The notes beneath the pieces were generated by a model, which saw only the letters and a program-made list of their open reading frames with translations, ran no database searches and was not told where the DNA came from. Below are positions 56,653 through 64,000 of a stretch of 64,000 bases of DNA, one piece after another. Within the stretch, counting starts at the first letter, position 1. Each line of letters starts with the position of its first letter. Position numbers and translations under genes: made by a program. Source of the DNA: a virus. Where the stretch lies: positions 1-64,000 of the IMG/VR virus record IMGVR_UViG_3300030294_000017, one strand, 5' to 3'.

Positions 56653-58746
56653 ATGATTACTCCACTTCTCTCACTTTTTAAAAAGGGTGTATTTATTACA
56701 ATGCCGTCAGCATCGGAAGACCTCAATGCATCATTTATGCCTCAAAGCAATACTAACAAGTTTTTGTTTTCACATTATGCATTATTAAACTTACCCAAAA
56801 TACAACCAACATTAGGTGGTAATACCCAAAATTCTATGAACTTTCTAAACATAGAGGGTCATTATGTGAATGGTTTAAATACTCAATTAACAGAACCAAA
56901 TGCACAGAATAAGCTTGATTTTTCTGAAAGCTTTCAGAACTATGTCATGAATTTTGAGGCTAATCTTACAAGTCAAAGTATCTATAACAGGGCTAATTTA
57001 AGGACAGTATCTGAGCGTATCTTCTTTAAATGGTTAAAAGAGATTGGTGCTTTAAGATTTCAAAATGCTGATAACACAAAGAAAGTATCTTCTCTTGCCG
57101 ACAGTAGATTTTTAGAGGAAAACACATCCGCTAACACTTACAAAAGAGTTGTGGAATATATAGGACATGTAGAAATGCAAGGTTCTAACACTAAACAAAA
57201 TGAAAATCAGTTCAACGAGGTCTATATAAATATTCCATCTCAAAATGGTAATACACCTACCGTGCTTTTCAAGTCTATATCCGATGAAAATTATAATGAG
57301 GATACTGTAATACAGGTTACTACAAGCCCCGAATATATAAAAGGTAGAACTATTGATGATAATCCTACATCTGCAGGTTTGTCGGTTGATGCTGTTTATG
57401 ATATAGACATTAATGAGGGTGGGCTGACGTATGTTGTTAACGGTACATCAAAACCAACATCTTGGTATGGTTCAAAGGCGTTTGCTGTAAATTCTTATAT
57501 TACAGACCCTGTATTTAACGATGCTACAACTGATACTATATCAAGAGGTGGTGGAAGCACGGCTGTGATATTCAAACGTTCAAGGCTTGATGGCATTTCA
57601 ATAGATTTTGATATTGAAAATTATCAAGAGGTTGTAAATTATAATAATGATAACATAGATCAAATTTCAACATTTACACAGTTTAATAATACACCAAGTG
57701 CGGCAAATTTTGATTTTAATACCTTATTGCTTTATTATGACGTATATGATGCAAATGATGAAACTATAAGGTCAACAAATTTATTCGGTGTATTGTTTCT
57801 TGACGATATTGTACCTGTAGTTGATGTAATATCTCAGATAACATCACTTGAAAAAATAAAACAATCTAATTTCTTAGGAAACACAGGTAATGGTTATGGT
57901 CTTAAACTTAATTTTAAATTTGATGTTTCGACCAATACTGTTGATAAAAAGATAGAGGTATCAGTAAACGATTACAATACTTTGTCAATGTCAATGTTCT
58001 TGGATGCCATAAATAACATTCAACTATTATCAAGAAATTATGAGGAACTGTTATCATACACAAAAACATTAATTGCTCAAAATGAAGAATATCAAAGGTT
58101 GCTAGCTGATTCCAATTTATTAACAACCATTTCAGCAATACTAAAAAAACAAAATGAATTATTGGTTGATAATGTTGATGAATCTACAATATTGGGCTTA
58201 CTTGGTAAACAACAAGCTCAGATCACTCAAATACTTCAAGGCAAAACAGATGTTGATGTTAATGTATTATTTTCTGTAAATGGAATGCAGGGTATTACGG
58301 CTGTAGTAACTGACCAAAATATAACATTAACCAACAATACCCAACAATATAATAATATTATCAAGAAAAATTTTGATTTTTCAACGGGCAATGAACTAAG
58401 TGGTAATAACATAATTGTATTACAACCTCTATCAACATTAATTTATCATGAGAATGATTTTATTGAAAAAACGGCTCAAGCAAATTTGGTAATCAAAGTA
58501 AATGATTTATCAACAAAATGGAAAAACGGGCAAACCATGCGTATTGTTTTTAATCATCCTGTTGATATACAAAACAGAGCGATATATATTTACACCGATT
58601 CCGATGGTTCTGTTTCGGGTTCAAATAAAGCTTATTCTAAACTTATTGGAACTATTGATAATTTGGGTGACCAAAAATATCCAATATTCGATATAACCTG
58701 TGTTAACGAAACTACTTATGATTTCGTTATGACTAGAATACAATAA
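56653..58746 (+). CDS. Virion structural protein, 697 aa
   Basis: Start MITPLLSLFKKGVFITMPSASEDLNASF; an internal ATG (MPSASEDLN) is a second candidate. Segments FVNSYITDPVFND, DFNTLLLYYDVYDANDETIRSTNLFGVLFLDDI and a helical stretch (AINNIQLLSRNYEELLSYTKTLIAQNEEYQRLLADSNLLTTISAILKKQNELL) suggest an extended tail, baseplate or fibre protein. Preceded by a terminator, so probably its own transcript. No named family. Confidence 0.68.
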   Translation: MITPLLSLFKKGVFITMPSASEDLNASFMPQSNTNKFLFSHYALLNLPKIQPTLGGNTQNSMNFLNIEGHYVNGLNTQLTEPNAQNKLDFSESFQNYVMNFEANLTSQSIYNRANLRTVSERIFFKWLKEIGALRFQNADNTKKVSSLADSRFLEENTSANTYKRVVEYIGHVEMQGSNTKQNENQFNEVYINIPSQNGNTPTVLFKSISDENYNEDTVIQVTTSPEYIKGRTIDDNPTSAGLSVDAVYDIDINEGGLTYVVNGTSKPTSWYGSKAFAVNSYITDPVFNDATTDTISRGGGSTAVIFKRSRLDGISIDFDIENYQEVVNYNNDNIDQISTFTQFNNTPSAANFDFNTLLLYYDVYDANDETIRSTNLFGVLFLDDIVPVVDVISQITSLEKIKQSNFLGNTGNGYGLKLNFKFDVSTNTVDKKIEVSVNDYNTLSMSMFLDAINNIQLLSRNYEELLSYTKTLIAQNEEYQRLLADSNLLTTISAILKKQNELLVDNVDESTILGLLGKQQAQITQILQGKTDVDVNVLFSVNGMQGITAVVTDQNITLTNNTQQYNNIIKKNFDFSTGNELSGNNIIVLQPLSTLIYHENDFIEKTAQANLVIKVNDLSTKWKNGQTMRIVFNHPVDIQNRAIYIYTDSDGSVSGSNKAYSKLIGTIDNLGDQKYPIFDITCVNETTYDFVMTRIQ

Positions 58747-58769
58747 ATTATATAAAAATATAAAATAAT

Positions 58770-59267
58770 ATGAAGAAATTAAAAATTTTTGAAGGTTATA
58801 ACATAAATAGTGATGATACAATTTTAGAATCACATGGTGATTATTGGGTTGACCCTAATAATGGTAATAAATGGAGTAAATCCAAATATGAAAAAGGAGA
58901 AGCAACATATATCAGTACGAAGTTAAAGAACTGTACCAATTGTATAGATACGGCAGGTAGTACAAATTGCAAAGACTGTGTGAATTGTATACAATGTTCT
59001 GATTGTGCTAATTGTATAGATTGTGATTTTTGTAAAAATTGTACTGATTGTACTGATTGTCAACACTGTAATGATTGTAAAAATTGTATTAAATCTGACC
59101 ATTCCAAAAATTGTACTAATTGTGAAAAACTTGGTCAATATTCTTTAGCTGACAGAGGTTGTACCAATTGTACCAATTGTACCAATTGTTATTCGTGTAA
59201 AGATTGTAAAGATTGTAAAGATTGTGGTAATCAATCGGGTGTTAGCGGTGTTAGCGATGTTAATTAA
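58770..59267 (+). CDS. Cys-rich CxxC-repeat protein with MKKLKIFE propeptide-like N-terminus, 165 aa
   Basis: Begins MKKLKIFEGYNINSDDTILESHGDYWVDPNNGNKWSK. From about residue 51 it becomes a ladder of C-x2-C/C-x-x-C units (NCKDCVNCIQCSDCANCIDC, then NCTNCTNCYSCKDCKDCKDC), with over 35 cysteines. The DNA shows runs of TGTACCAAT and TGTAAAGAT units. Such a ladder could form a metal-loaded or disulphide-linked helix. The shared N-terminal peptide suggests it may be packaged in the head. It stands directly behind a virion gene. Confidence 0.7.
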   Translation: MKKLKIFEGYNINSDDTILESHGDYWVDPNNGNKWSKSKYEKGEATYISTKLKNCTNCIDTAGSTNCKDCVNCIQCSDCANCIDCDFCKNCTDCTDCQHCNDCKNCIKSDHSKNCTNCEKLGQYSLADRGCTNCTNCTNCYSCKDCKDCKDCGNQSGVSGVSDVN

Positions 59268-59425
59268 TAATATTCAATATATCATCAGAATTAAAATTTT
59301 CTAATCCAAAAGGTGATACAAGTTTGATATTAATTGTAAAAGGACTTAATGATATATCATACTTTTGTGACAAAAAAGATAGACCAAAATATAGTAAATT
59401 CATACAAGATTTAGAGGAATTTTAA
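59265..59425 (+). pseudogene. Gene fragment without a start codon
   Basis: An open, coding-like frame (ISSELKFSNPKGDTSLILIVKGLNDISYFCDKKDRPKYSKFIQDLEEF) runs from the end of the Cys-rich gene to TAA at 59425 with no ATG, GTG or properly placed TTG at its head. It may be the 3' remnant of a lost gene, or a part cut off from the Cys-rich gene by a frameshift. Confidence 0.45.
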
Positions 59426-59440
59426 TATCACTCATTGAAA

Positions 59441-59488
59441 ATTACATTAATGCCTGTATATAAAAATGTATACAGGCATTAATGTAAT
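59441..59488 (+). terminator. 20-bp inverted repeat, probable terminator
   Basis: ATTACATTAATGCCTGTATA (59441-59460) and its exact complement (59469-59488), loop TAAAAATG. The longest perfect hairpin in the window along with 52937. No clean T-run follows, so it may also be a processing site. Confidence 0.7.
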
Positions 59489-59503
59489 AAAAAATAAAAT
59501 ATA

Positions 59504-59854
59504 ATGTTTCAACAATTAAGAGCAAAATTAAATTTACCACAGCAAGAATATATAACCTTGTGTGGTTCTACTAAATTTAAGACAGTTTTTGAAGAAGTTA
59601 ATAAAAAACTATCATTAGAAGGTAATGTCGTTTACTCTTTAGCTATGTTTTCAAAGTCTGACAATATAATATTGACTAATGAAGAAATAGAAACATTACA
59701 TAGCGTACATCAATGTAAAATACTTAAGTCTGATAGCATTTTTGTTATTGATGTTGATGAATATATTGGTGATAATACTGCCAAAGAAATAAAATTTGCT
59801 GAGGATTTCGGTATGATTATACATTATTTTTCTAATTATTTTGACATAATATAA
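59504..59854 (+). CDS. Nucleoside 2-deoxyribosyltransferase-like protein
   Basis: 116 aa. YITLCGSTKFKTVFEEVNKKLSLEGNVVYSLAMFSKSD ... LHSVHQCKILKSDSIFVIDVDEYIGDNTAKEIKFAEDFGMIIHYF follows the family pattern (GSTrFkxxFxxaxxxLtxxGxiVxSv ... lhxxKIdxaDxvfVinxxGYiGxSTxxEIxyAxxxGkxixY). The family cleaves or transfers N-glycosidic bonds in nucleos(t)ides. Here it could recycle host nucleotides or prepare modified ones. It stands next to a Dam-like methylase. Confidence 0.8.
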   Translation: MFQQLRAKLNLPQQEYITLCGSTKFKTVFEEVNKKLSLEGNVVYSLAMFSKSDNIILTNEEIETLHSVHQCKILKSDSIFVIDVDEYIGDNTAKEIKFAEDFGMIIHYFSNYFDII

Positions 59855-59866
59855 GCCAATCAATCA

Positions 59867-60805
59867 ATGTTATCATACAAAGGTAGTAAGCAGCAAAATG
59901 CTGATTTTATTGTTTCTGAATTCAAGCACAGATTTCCAAATTCAGAAGTATTCATAGATTTATTTGGTGGTTCAGGCTCTGTGAGCTATTATGCCTCTAA
60001 ATACTTTGATAAAGTTTTGTATAACGACATACAAAAAGATGTACAGCTTACTGTTGAAAGTATATTCAATGGAACATTTTATACATCATTAGCAATAACT
60101 GAATTTATATCAAGAGAGCAGTTTTTTAAATCTAAAGATGCTCATGAAACTGTTAGAGATGGATTAATAAGGTCTGTATTTTCATACTGTGGTGATTTAC
60201 TAACTTATGGATACCACACAGACAAGGAAAAATTAACTGAATGTTTTCATAATATAGTTGTAAATGAAACTATTGATGAAAAGGATTTAGATTATATTTT
60301 TACGTTTGATGGCTTTGAAAAATGGATGCCCGAAAAATTTGATATTCTGAAAGATTTAACTAATTTAAAAACCTTGGAATTAAAAAGGTCTTATATCAAA
60401 AGGTTTAATAAATTTAGGCTTGTGCATATAGAGAAATACAATGGCGTTAAAAATGTGGAACTGAATGATGATTTAAAAAAGATTCAGTATTCTAATAAAG
60501 ATTATCGTAATATTAAACTAGTTAAAGATTCAGTAATTTACTGTGATATACCATATAAATCCAAGAAATCTCATTATAATGGTATAGGTTTTAATTATGA
60601 TGAATTCTTTCAATGGATGAAAGACAACAGCGATTATAATATATTCTACTCTGAATATGGAGAAAATATATCGCCTGACTTTCCCGCTGCCTTTGAATTT
60701 TCTAAGAACCATTCAATAGCTAGAGAATATAGAGAATTAAAAAGAGAGGTTTTCTGCTGTACAGAAGAAACATTTAGTAGAATTAATAATCTATCAATTT
60801 ATTAA
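59867..60805 (+). CDS. Dam-like DNA adenine methyltransferase
   Basis: 312 aa. N-terminal YKGSKQQ and FIDLFGGSGSVSYYASKYF (SAM motif I), YNDIQKDV, then the catalytic motif near the C-terminal third as VIYCDIPYKSKKSHYNG (DIPY, a variant of DPPY), and FFQWMKDNSDYNIFYSEY. Alpha-class D12-family order. It methylates adenine N6 at an unknown site. It is the second orphan methylase of the window. The Pro-to-Ile change in the catalytic motif merits a test of activity. Confidence 0.83.
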   Translation: MLSYKGSKQQNADFIVSEFKHRFPNSEVFIDLFGGSGSVSYYASKYFDKVLYNDIQKDVQLTVESIFNGTFYTSLAITEFISREQFFKSKDAHETVRDGLIRSVFSYCGDLLTYGYHTDKEKLTECFHNIVVNETIDEKDLDYIFTFDGFEKWMPEKFDILKDLTNLKTLELKRSYIKRFNKFRLVHIEKYNGVKNVELNDDLKKIQYSNKDYRNIKLVKDSVIYCDIPYKSKKSHYNGIGFNYDEFFQWMKDNSDYNIFYSEYGENISPDFPAAFEFSKNHSIAREYRELKREVFCCTEETFSRINNLSIY

Positions 60806-60837
60806 ACAATTATACAAATCTTTAAAATTAAAATTAA

Positions 60838-61263
60838 ATGTCAAAATTTTTAATCGACCCATCAGAAAAAGCGGCTATGTTCCAAGTTATAGCGGGGAAT
60901 ACCAAAATGTGTGGTAAACAGGTACAGCTATCACTTGAAAAATTTGAAGCGGAAAGTACAGATGAAAATCAACAAAACCTTGAAATTGCTCAGGAACAGC
61001 TTAAAGATCATCAATCTATTTATGCTTGTGTTCAAACAGTTTTAACAATGCTAAATCCTACAAGCCTTGAAACAACAGCCAAAACAATCGATGAACACAT
61101 TAAAAGACTTCGTGAGGAAATTGAAATTAATAAGGACTTGGACTTTCACACAAAACTTGAATACAACGTGCTTGCTTGGGAAAAAGTAAGAGTATTGCTG
61201 CAGGTTATTTCTATTGATATTCCTGATGATTTTATGGTACAATGGAAACAAATTAAGGTATAA
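60838..61263 (+). CDS. Hypothetical helical protein, 141 aa
   Basis: Mostly helical (AAMFQVIAGNTKMCGKQVQLSLEKFEAESTDENQQNLEIAQEQLKDHQSIYACVQTVL). The 3' end overlaps the convergent minus-strand gene by 11 nt. No domain recognised. Confidence 0.62.
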   Translation: MSKFLIDPSEKAAMFQVIAGNTKMCGKQVQLSLEKFEAESTDENQQNLEIAQEQLKDHQSIYACVQTVLTMLNPTSLETTAKTIDEHIKRLREEIEINKDLDFHTKLEYNVLAWEKVRVLLQVISIDIPDDFMVQWKQIKV

Positions 61264-61915
61264 TACTTATTTCATTTCCTACAATCTTAACACCCTTTAC
61301 TACACCATCGGCAATATACTTCTTTAACGAGGATTTTGCCGATGTTTTGTTTTTATAGTGATGATCAATACTATCAATAAGATAATCGAATTCGCATGAT
61401 TTCCCTTCACAGGTATTGAGGAATTTTATTATATGTTCACAGGTTTGTTTGAACTGAGTATAACAAGCCCCACCCGATTCTCCACCTTGAGAAAATGTTT
61501 TTTGACCCTCTAATAATTTTAATTTTTTCTTTGGATTTTTTTCTATGATTTCGTGGAAATACAATTCTGTTTTAAACTCATTATACGAATTACTGATTAT
61601 AAGAATTCCTATATTTAGTGCTCTACATATTGATATTATGAAATCTTTTTTAATCTTCATTACAGATTTCTTGGGGATAGCTATAAAGGTGTAATGAGAA
61701 AATTCTGTGTTGGTATGTGCTTGATATATAACTTTTAAATTTAGGCTTAACTTAAGTTCAACAGATATTATCAACTGTTCCTTTGAGCGAACCACCACAT
61801 CTATTTTACGAGAGCCATAACTCTTTACCTCGTAAAAAATTTCACAATCGGGAAATAGTGATTGAAAATAATTCGATATTGGTTTTGATAAATCTGTTTC
61901 CTTAAGTTTTGCCAC
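61253..61915 (-). CDS. PD-(D/E)XK-like nuclease with C-terminal winged helix
   Basis: 220 aa. IFYEVKSYGSRKIDVVVRSKEQLIISVELKLSLNLKVIYQA shows E, the D of IDVV, and E-L-K, fitting the PD-(D/E)XK core. The C-terminal third (HIIKFLNTCEGKSCEFDYLIDSIDHHYKNKTSAKSSLKKYIADGVVKGVKIVGNEISI) reads as a winged helix. It is the last gene of the clamp-loader operon (3 nt gap), so a role in replication, repair or host-DNA cleavage is plausible. Confidence 0.68.
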   Translation of the reverse strand: MAKLKETDLSKPISNYFQSLFPDCEIFYEVKSYGSRKIDVVVRSKEQLIISVELKLSLNLKVIYQAHTNTEFSHYTFIAIPKKSVMKIKKDFIISICRALNIGILIISNSYNEFKTELYFHEIIEKNPKKKLKLLEGQKTFSQGGESGGACYTQFKQTCEHIIKFLNTCEGKSCEFDYLIDSIDHHYKNKTSAKSSLKKYIADGVVKGVKIVGNEISIIP

Positions 61916-61918
61916 AAT

Positions 61919-62263
61919 TTACGCCATAAAATTAATAGTAAGATTAACTAACTTACCATCGATTTGCTTTTCCCATTCTATGGTGTCAACCTGATTTAAG
62001 TCAATGCCCATATTGTTTGGAATAACCTCTATCGGAAGTGGACAATATTCCTTGTTAGAAATAATATGTTTCATTTCCTTTACAGTTTTAACATTGGATA
62101 CTTTTGATGTCCTTCTATATCCTCGTTGTTTTACCTCGTTGTCAAAACAACGTTCAAAAAGTAATTGCATATTTAATGCGAATGCATCTGACATACCATA
62201 ACTAGTGGTTATTTCTTTAGCAACTTCCTTGAATGAGATTGGTTCTACAGTGTTCTTAGCCAT
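61919..62263 (-). CDS. Small replication-operon protein, 114 aa
   Basis: Lies directly downstream of the gp44-like gene, where T4 has gp62, but is shorter (114 vs 187 aa) and I see no clear gp62 similarity. Helical first half (KEVAKEITTSYGMSDAFALNMQLLFERCFDNEVKQRGYRRTSKVSNVKTVKEMKHII) and strand-rich end. Could be a co-chaperone of the loader or unrelated. Confidence 0.55.
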   Translation of the reverse strand: MAKNTVEPISFKEVAKEITTSYGMSDAFALNMQLLFERCFDNEVKQRGYRRTSKVSNVKTVKEMKHIISNKEYCPLPIEVIPNNMGIDLNQVDTIEWEKQIDGKLVNLTINFMA

Positions 62264-62271
62264 TTTTGTGT

Positions 62272-63258
62272 TTAATTATTTATAAGTTTAATAAGTGAGA
62301 AAATTAATGCTTTAAGGCAGATTCCACCATCCACAGCCATTTTCTGCTTGAATGAGTAATCGGCTGTTAATATAATGATGTCAGGAATGAATTTCATATA
62401 TTTGGCTTTATCCTTTTCAAGAATGTAACCAACAAATTTTTCATCTATTGATGCAATAATTTCATCGGCAATAACGGCATATTGTTGTGTTATAATCTTA
62501 TGAATTGCCTCAGGTGTGGATGATTTAGAATTAAGTATCAGTTCATAAACGTCAACAAACCTCATTTCAAAATTTTGTAATGTTTGAGCTGAAAGCGATT
62601 TAATACCTGATTTATCAAGTGATTGTAAGTAAACCAATGTTTGACGGAAATCAGGGAAGAACTTATCAGCTATCCGTATAATATCTGAATTTTCATGCTC
62701 AATGCCTAATTTTGTTACTATACCTTTCATTCTAGATAAGTAGCCCCTTTTACATATTTCCTCCTCTGATGAATCCAAGTAATTAAAATTAATGCTGTTA
62801 CACCGTGATTTAATAGGGTCAGGAACTTTATTAAAAAAATTGGTTGTAAACACAAACGACACGTTTTCTTGGTACATATCAATGAATCCTTTTAATCCTT
62901 CCCAAAATGTATCAGAAACCACCTGACCAACTTCATCAAGTATAACAATCTTCCTGTTGAATTTAATATCATCGCTATCAATAATTTGGTGAACATTTAC
63001 AAATTCATCAATTACATCACGAAGATAGTCAATACGTGCCGACATGGCAGCATTTACATATAAGTGTCTGTAGCTTTTTGAAATTTTCTTGGCTAATGAC
63101 GATTTACCACAACCCTGAGTGCCATAAAAAAGGTAATTACCCGATAATTCTTTTTCATCATTATTTTCATCAATGAAAAGGTCTTTAATACGTTGTGGTA
63201 TAACGAAATTATTAATTCCTTTTGGTTCAAATCTGTTTATAAACAATTGTTCTGCCAT
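62272..63258 (-). CDS. Sliding-clamp loader ATPase, T4 gp44 type
   Basis: 328 aa from MAEQLFINRFEPKGINNFVIP (ATG at 63258 in AAACATTATG context; a longer frame upstream is unlikely). Walker A YGTQGCGKSS, Walker B KIVILDEVGQV, sensor 1 FVFTTN, and the SRC motif PIKSRCNSINF, typical of RFC/gp44 subunits. The body FWEGLKGFIDMYQENVSFVFTTNFFNKVPDPIKSRC closely follows T4 gp44. It would open and load the phage sliding clamp (gp45 equivalent, not in this window). First gene of a three-gene operon. Confidence 0.88.
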   Translation of the reverse strand: MAEQLFINRFEPKGINNFVIPQRIKDLFIDENNDEKELSGNYLFYGTQGCGKSSLAKKISKSYRHLYVNAAMSARIDYLRDVIDEFVNVHQIIDSDDIKFNRKIVILDEVGQVVSDTFWEGLKGFIDMYQENVSFVFTTNFFNKVPDPIKSRCNSINFNYLDSSEEEICKRGYLSRMKGIVTKLGIEHENSDIIRIADKFFPDFRQTLVYLQSLDKSGIKSLSAQTLQNFEMRFVDVYELILNSKSSTPEAIHKIITQQYAVIADEIIASIDEKFVGYILEKDKAKYMKFIPDIIILTADYSFKQKMAVDGGICLKALIFSLIKLINN

Positions 63259-63277
63259 AATGTTTTTAATTTTATAT

Positions 63278-63682
63278 TTAAAATGGTGCTGTGATTTCAA
63301 TTTTATAATTTACTGTTTCAACTGTAAATTCTTTTTTATTAAATTCATTTATTCTTACAAATTTGATATACTTCCGTATGTTATCTGAATTTGTTAATAA
63401 TTGTATATTGCCAATATTGTATCCTTCTGTTTCTATAATGCGGTCAACATGATAGCTATTCTTTTTGATTCCTTTCTTACTTATATAATTTGTCTTAACA
63501 CAGAATTGCTCAAATTGTTCAAATGTCAATGAAAATTCTTTATTCCTTTCTTTTGCGTGATATTTTAACGAATAATATGCTAGATGTATAGGCTGAGAAA
63601 TTTTTGACCTCTTGTATCTACATTGATAACAGATTTTTCTTCTCGGTACAGTTTTTTTATTACCACATTCTATACAACTCAT
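63278..63682 (-). CDS. HNH-like endonuclease, 134 aa
   Basis: N-terminal zinc pairs (CIECGNKKTVPRRKICYQCR) followed by SYHVDRIIETEGYNIGNIQLLTNSDNIRKY. The latter fits a phage HNH type (SlDRidndkGYtxxNvqxltxxxN). Free-standing HNH genes next to replication genes are often homing endonucleases. Its stop lies 19 nt before the clamp-loader start. Confidence 0.65.
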   Translation of the reverse strand: MSCIECGNKKTVPRRKICYQCRYKRSKISQPIHLAYYSLKYHAKERNKEFSLTFEQFEQFCVKTNYISKKGIKKNSYHVDRIIETEGYNIGNIQLLTNSDNIRKYIKFVRINEFNKKEFTVETVNYKIEITAPF

Positions 63683-63694
63683 ACAAATTTATAT

Positions 63695-64000
63695 TTAAAA
63701 TAGGCTTAATTTTCCACTATGAGATATTATAAATTGCTTTATATAGTCACCATGACATGCCTTTGGCTTACAATAACAAACAAGATTTACATCCTCACCT
63801 GAATCATATATATTGATTAATTTATTAACCTCACTTGCGAAAATTAAATCTGATTCATATTTGTTATTAAAATATAATTTATAAGATTCTATTGCCTCGG
63901 TTCTTGATGAAACTACAAATTCGGCTTTTGTGTCCTCTTTTTGAGAATATGGATTTCCGAATGCAGAGCCTCTACCTATATAAATAAGATTAGGTAAATT
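63695..64000 (-). CDS. DUF4326-like protein (5' partial)
   Basis: The frame runs from the window edge to TAA (minus) at 63695. LIYIGRGSAFGNPYSQK, SRTEAIESYKLYF, LVCYCKPKACHGDYIKQFI match DUF4326 (viGRgs.fGNPf ... reeAiekY..yl ... L.CyC.P..CHgdvi). Function unknown; often found near DNA-metabolism genes in phages. Confidence 0.8.
   Translation of the reverse strand, partial: NLPNLIYIGRGSAFGNPYSQKEDTKAEFVVSSRTEAIESYKLYFNNKYESDLIFASEVNKLINIYDSGEDVNLVCYCKPKACHGDYIKQFIISHSGKLSLF

Noticed and set aside
1-64000. CRISPR array, integrase or attachment sites
   Set aside because: No regularly spaced repeats and no recombinase gene were found; the window looks like a virulent phage.
1-64000. TGA reassigned to Trp throughout
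   Set aside because: Several well-supported genes end in TGA at conserved lengths (for example the gp4-like gene), so the TGA at 25658 is a local event.

Overview
The window is a 64 kb piece of a large, AT-rich myovirus-type phage genome, most likely infecting a member of the Bacteroidetes. The phage assignment rests on a head-completion nuclease resembling T4 gp4 (678-1175), a T4 gp44-type clamp-loader ATPase, a T4 RNase H/FEN-type exonuclease, a RuvC-fold resolvase, dUTPase, ThyX, two DNA adenine-type methyltransferases and several large virion proteins. The host inference rests on the near absence of Shine-Dalgarno sequences (starts sit in A-rich leaders such as TAGAAATTATG), a lipoprotein of a type common in Bacteroidetes genomes, and a tail protein with a FISUMP domain. 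The window opens inside a minus-strand homing-endonuclease-like gene and closes inside a minus-strand DUF4326-like gene.

Layout. 0.6-16 kb (+): gp4-like nuclease; an operon with a probable divergent sigma factor fused to YwqK/MORN-type repeats; two near-identical 68-nt promoter blocks with a sigma54-like core; many hypotheticals; an RlmN-like radical SAM enzyme; a structured RNA; dut; an anchored lytic transglycosylase-like protein and a lipoprotein. 15.7-16.5 kb: an RNA island with a tRNA(CAU), unassigned hairpins and a complete tmRNA gene with its own terminator. 16.5-31 kb (+): SEC-C protein, pyrophosphatase-domain protein, DUF5131-like protein, a multi-domain structured RNA (21.13-21.40 kb), a 2H phosphoesterase of the Acb1/LigT type, then densely packed small accessory genes. 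31-38.6 kb (+): very small ORFs, two decayed SET-like paralogues, a beta-class methyltransferase, and a set of small proteins sharing an N-terminal MKKLKIFE-type peptide that looks like a T4-style capsid-targeting propeptide.

38.8-48.7 kb (-): FISUMP-bearing tail protein, kinase-like protein, thyX, a tiny lipoprotein, three members of a four-copy paralogous family (the fourth is at 23.0 kb), and the RNase H-like exonuclease. 48.8-60.8 kb (mostly +): 1144-aa and 697-aa virion proteins, RuvC-like resolvase, an ABC-ATPase/GNAT fusion of possible DNA-modification type, a Cys-rich repeat protein carrying the MKKLKIFE peptide, a deoxyribosyltransferase-like protein and a Dam-like methylase. 61.2-64 kb (-): PD-(D/E)XK-like protein, small replication-associated protein, clamp loader, HNH-like protein, DUF4326 fragment.

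How it fits together: nucleotide metabolism (Dut, ThyX, deoxyribosyltransferase-like, pyrophosphatase-like), replication and recombination (gp44, RNase H, RuvC), DNA modification (two MTases, ABC-GNAT), translation support (tRNA, tmRNA, RlmN-like), possible counter-defence (Acb1-like, possible head-packaged small proteins), lysis-envelope functions, and tail structure. Most transcription units end in strong intrinsic hairpins. No database search was possible; all homology statements come from motif recognition.
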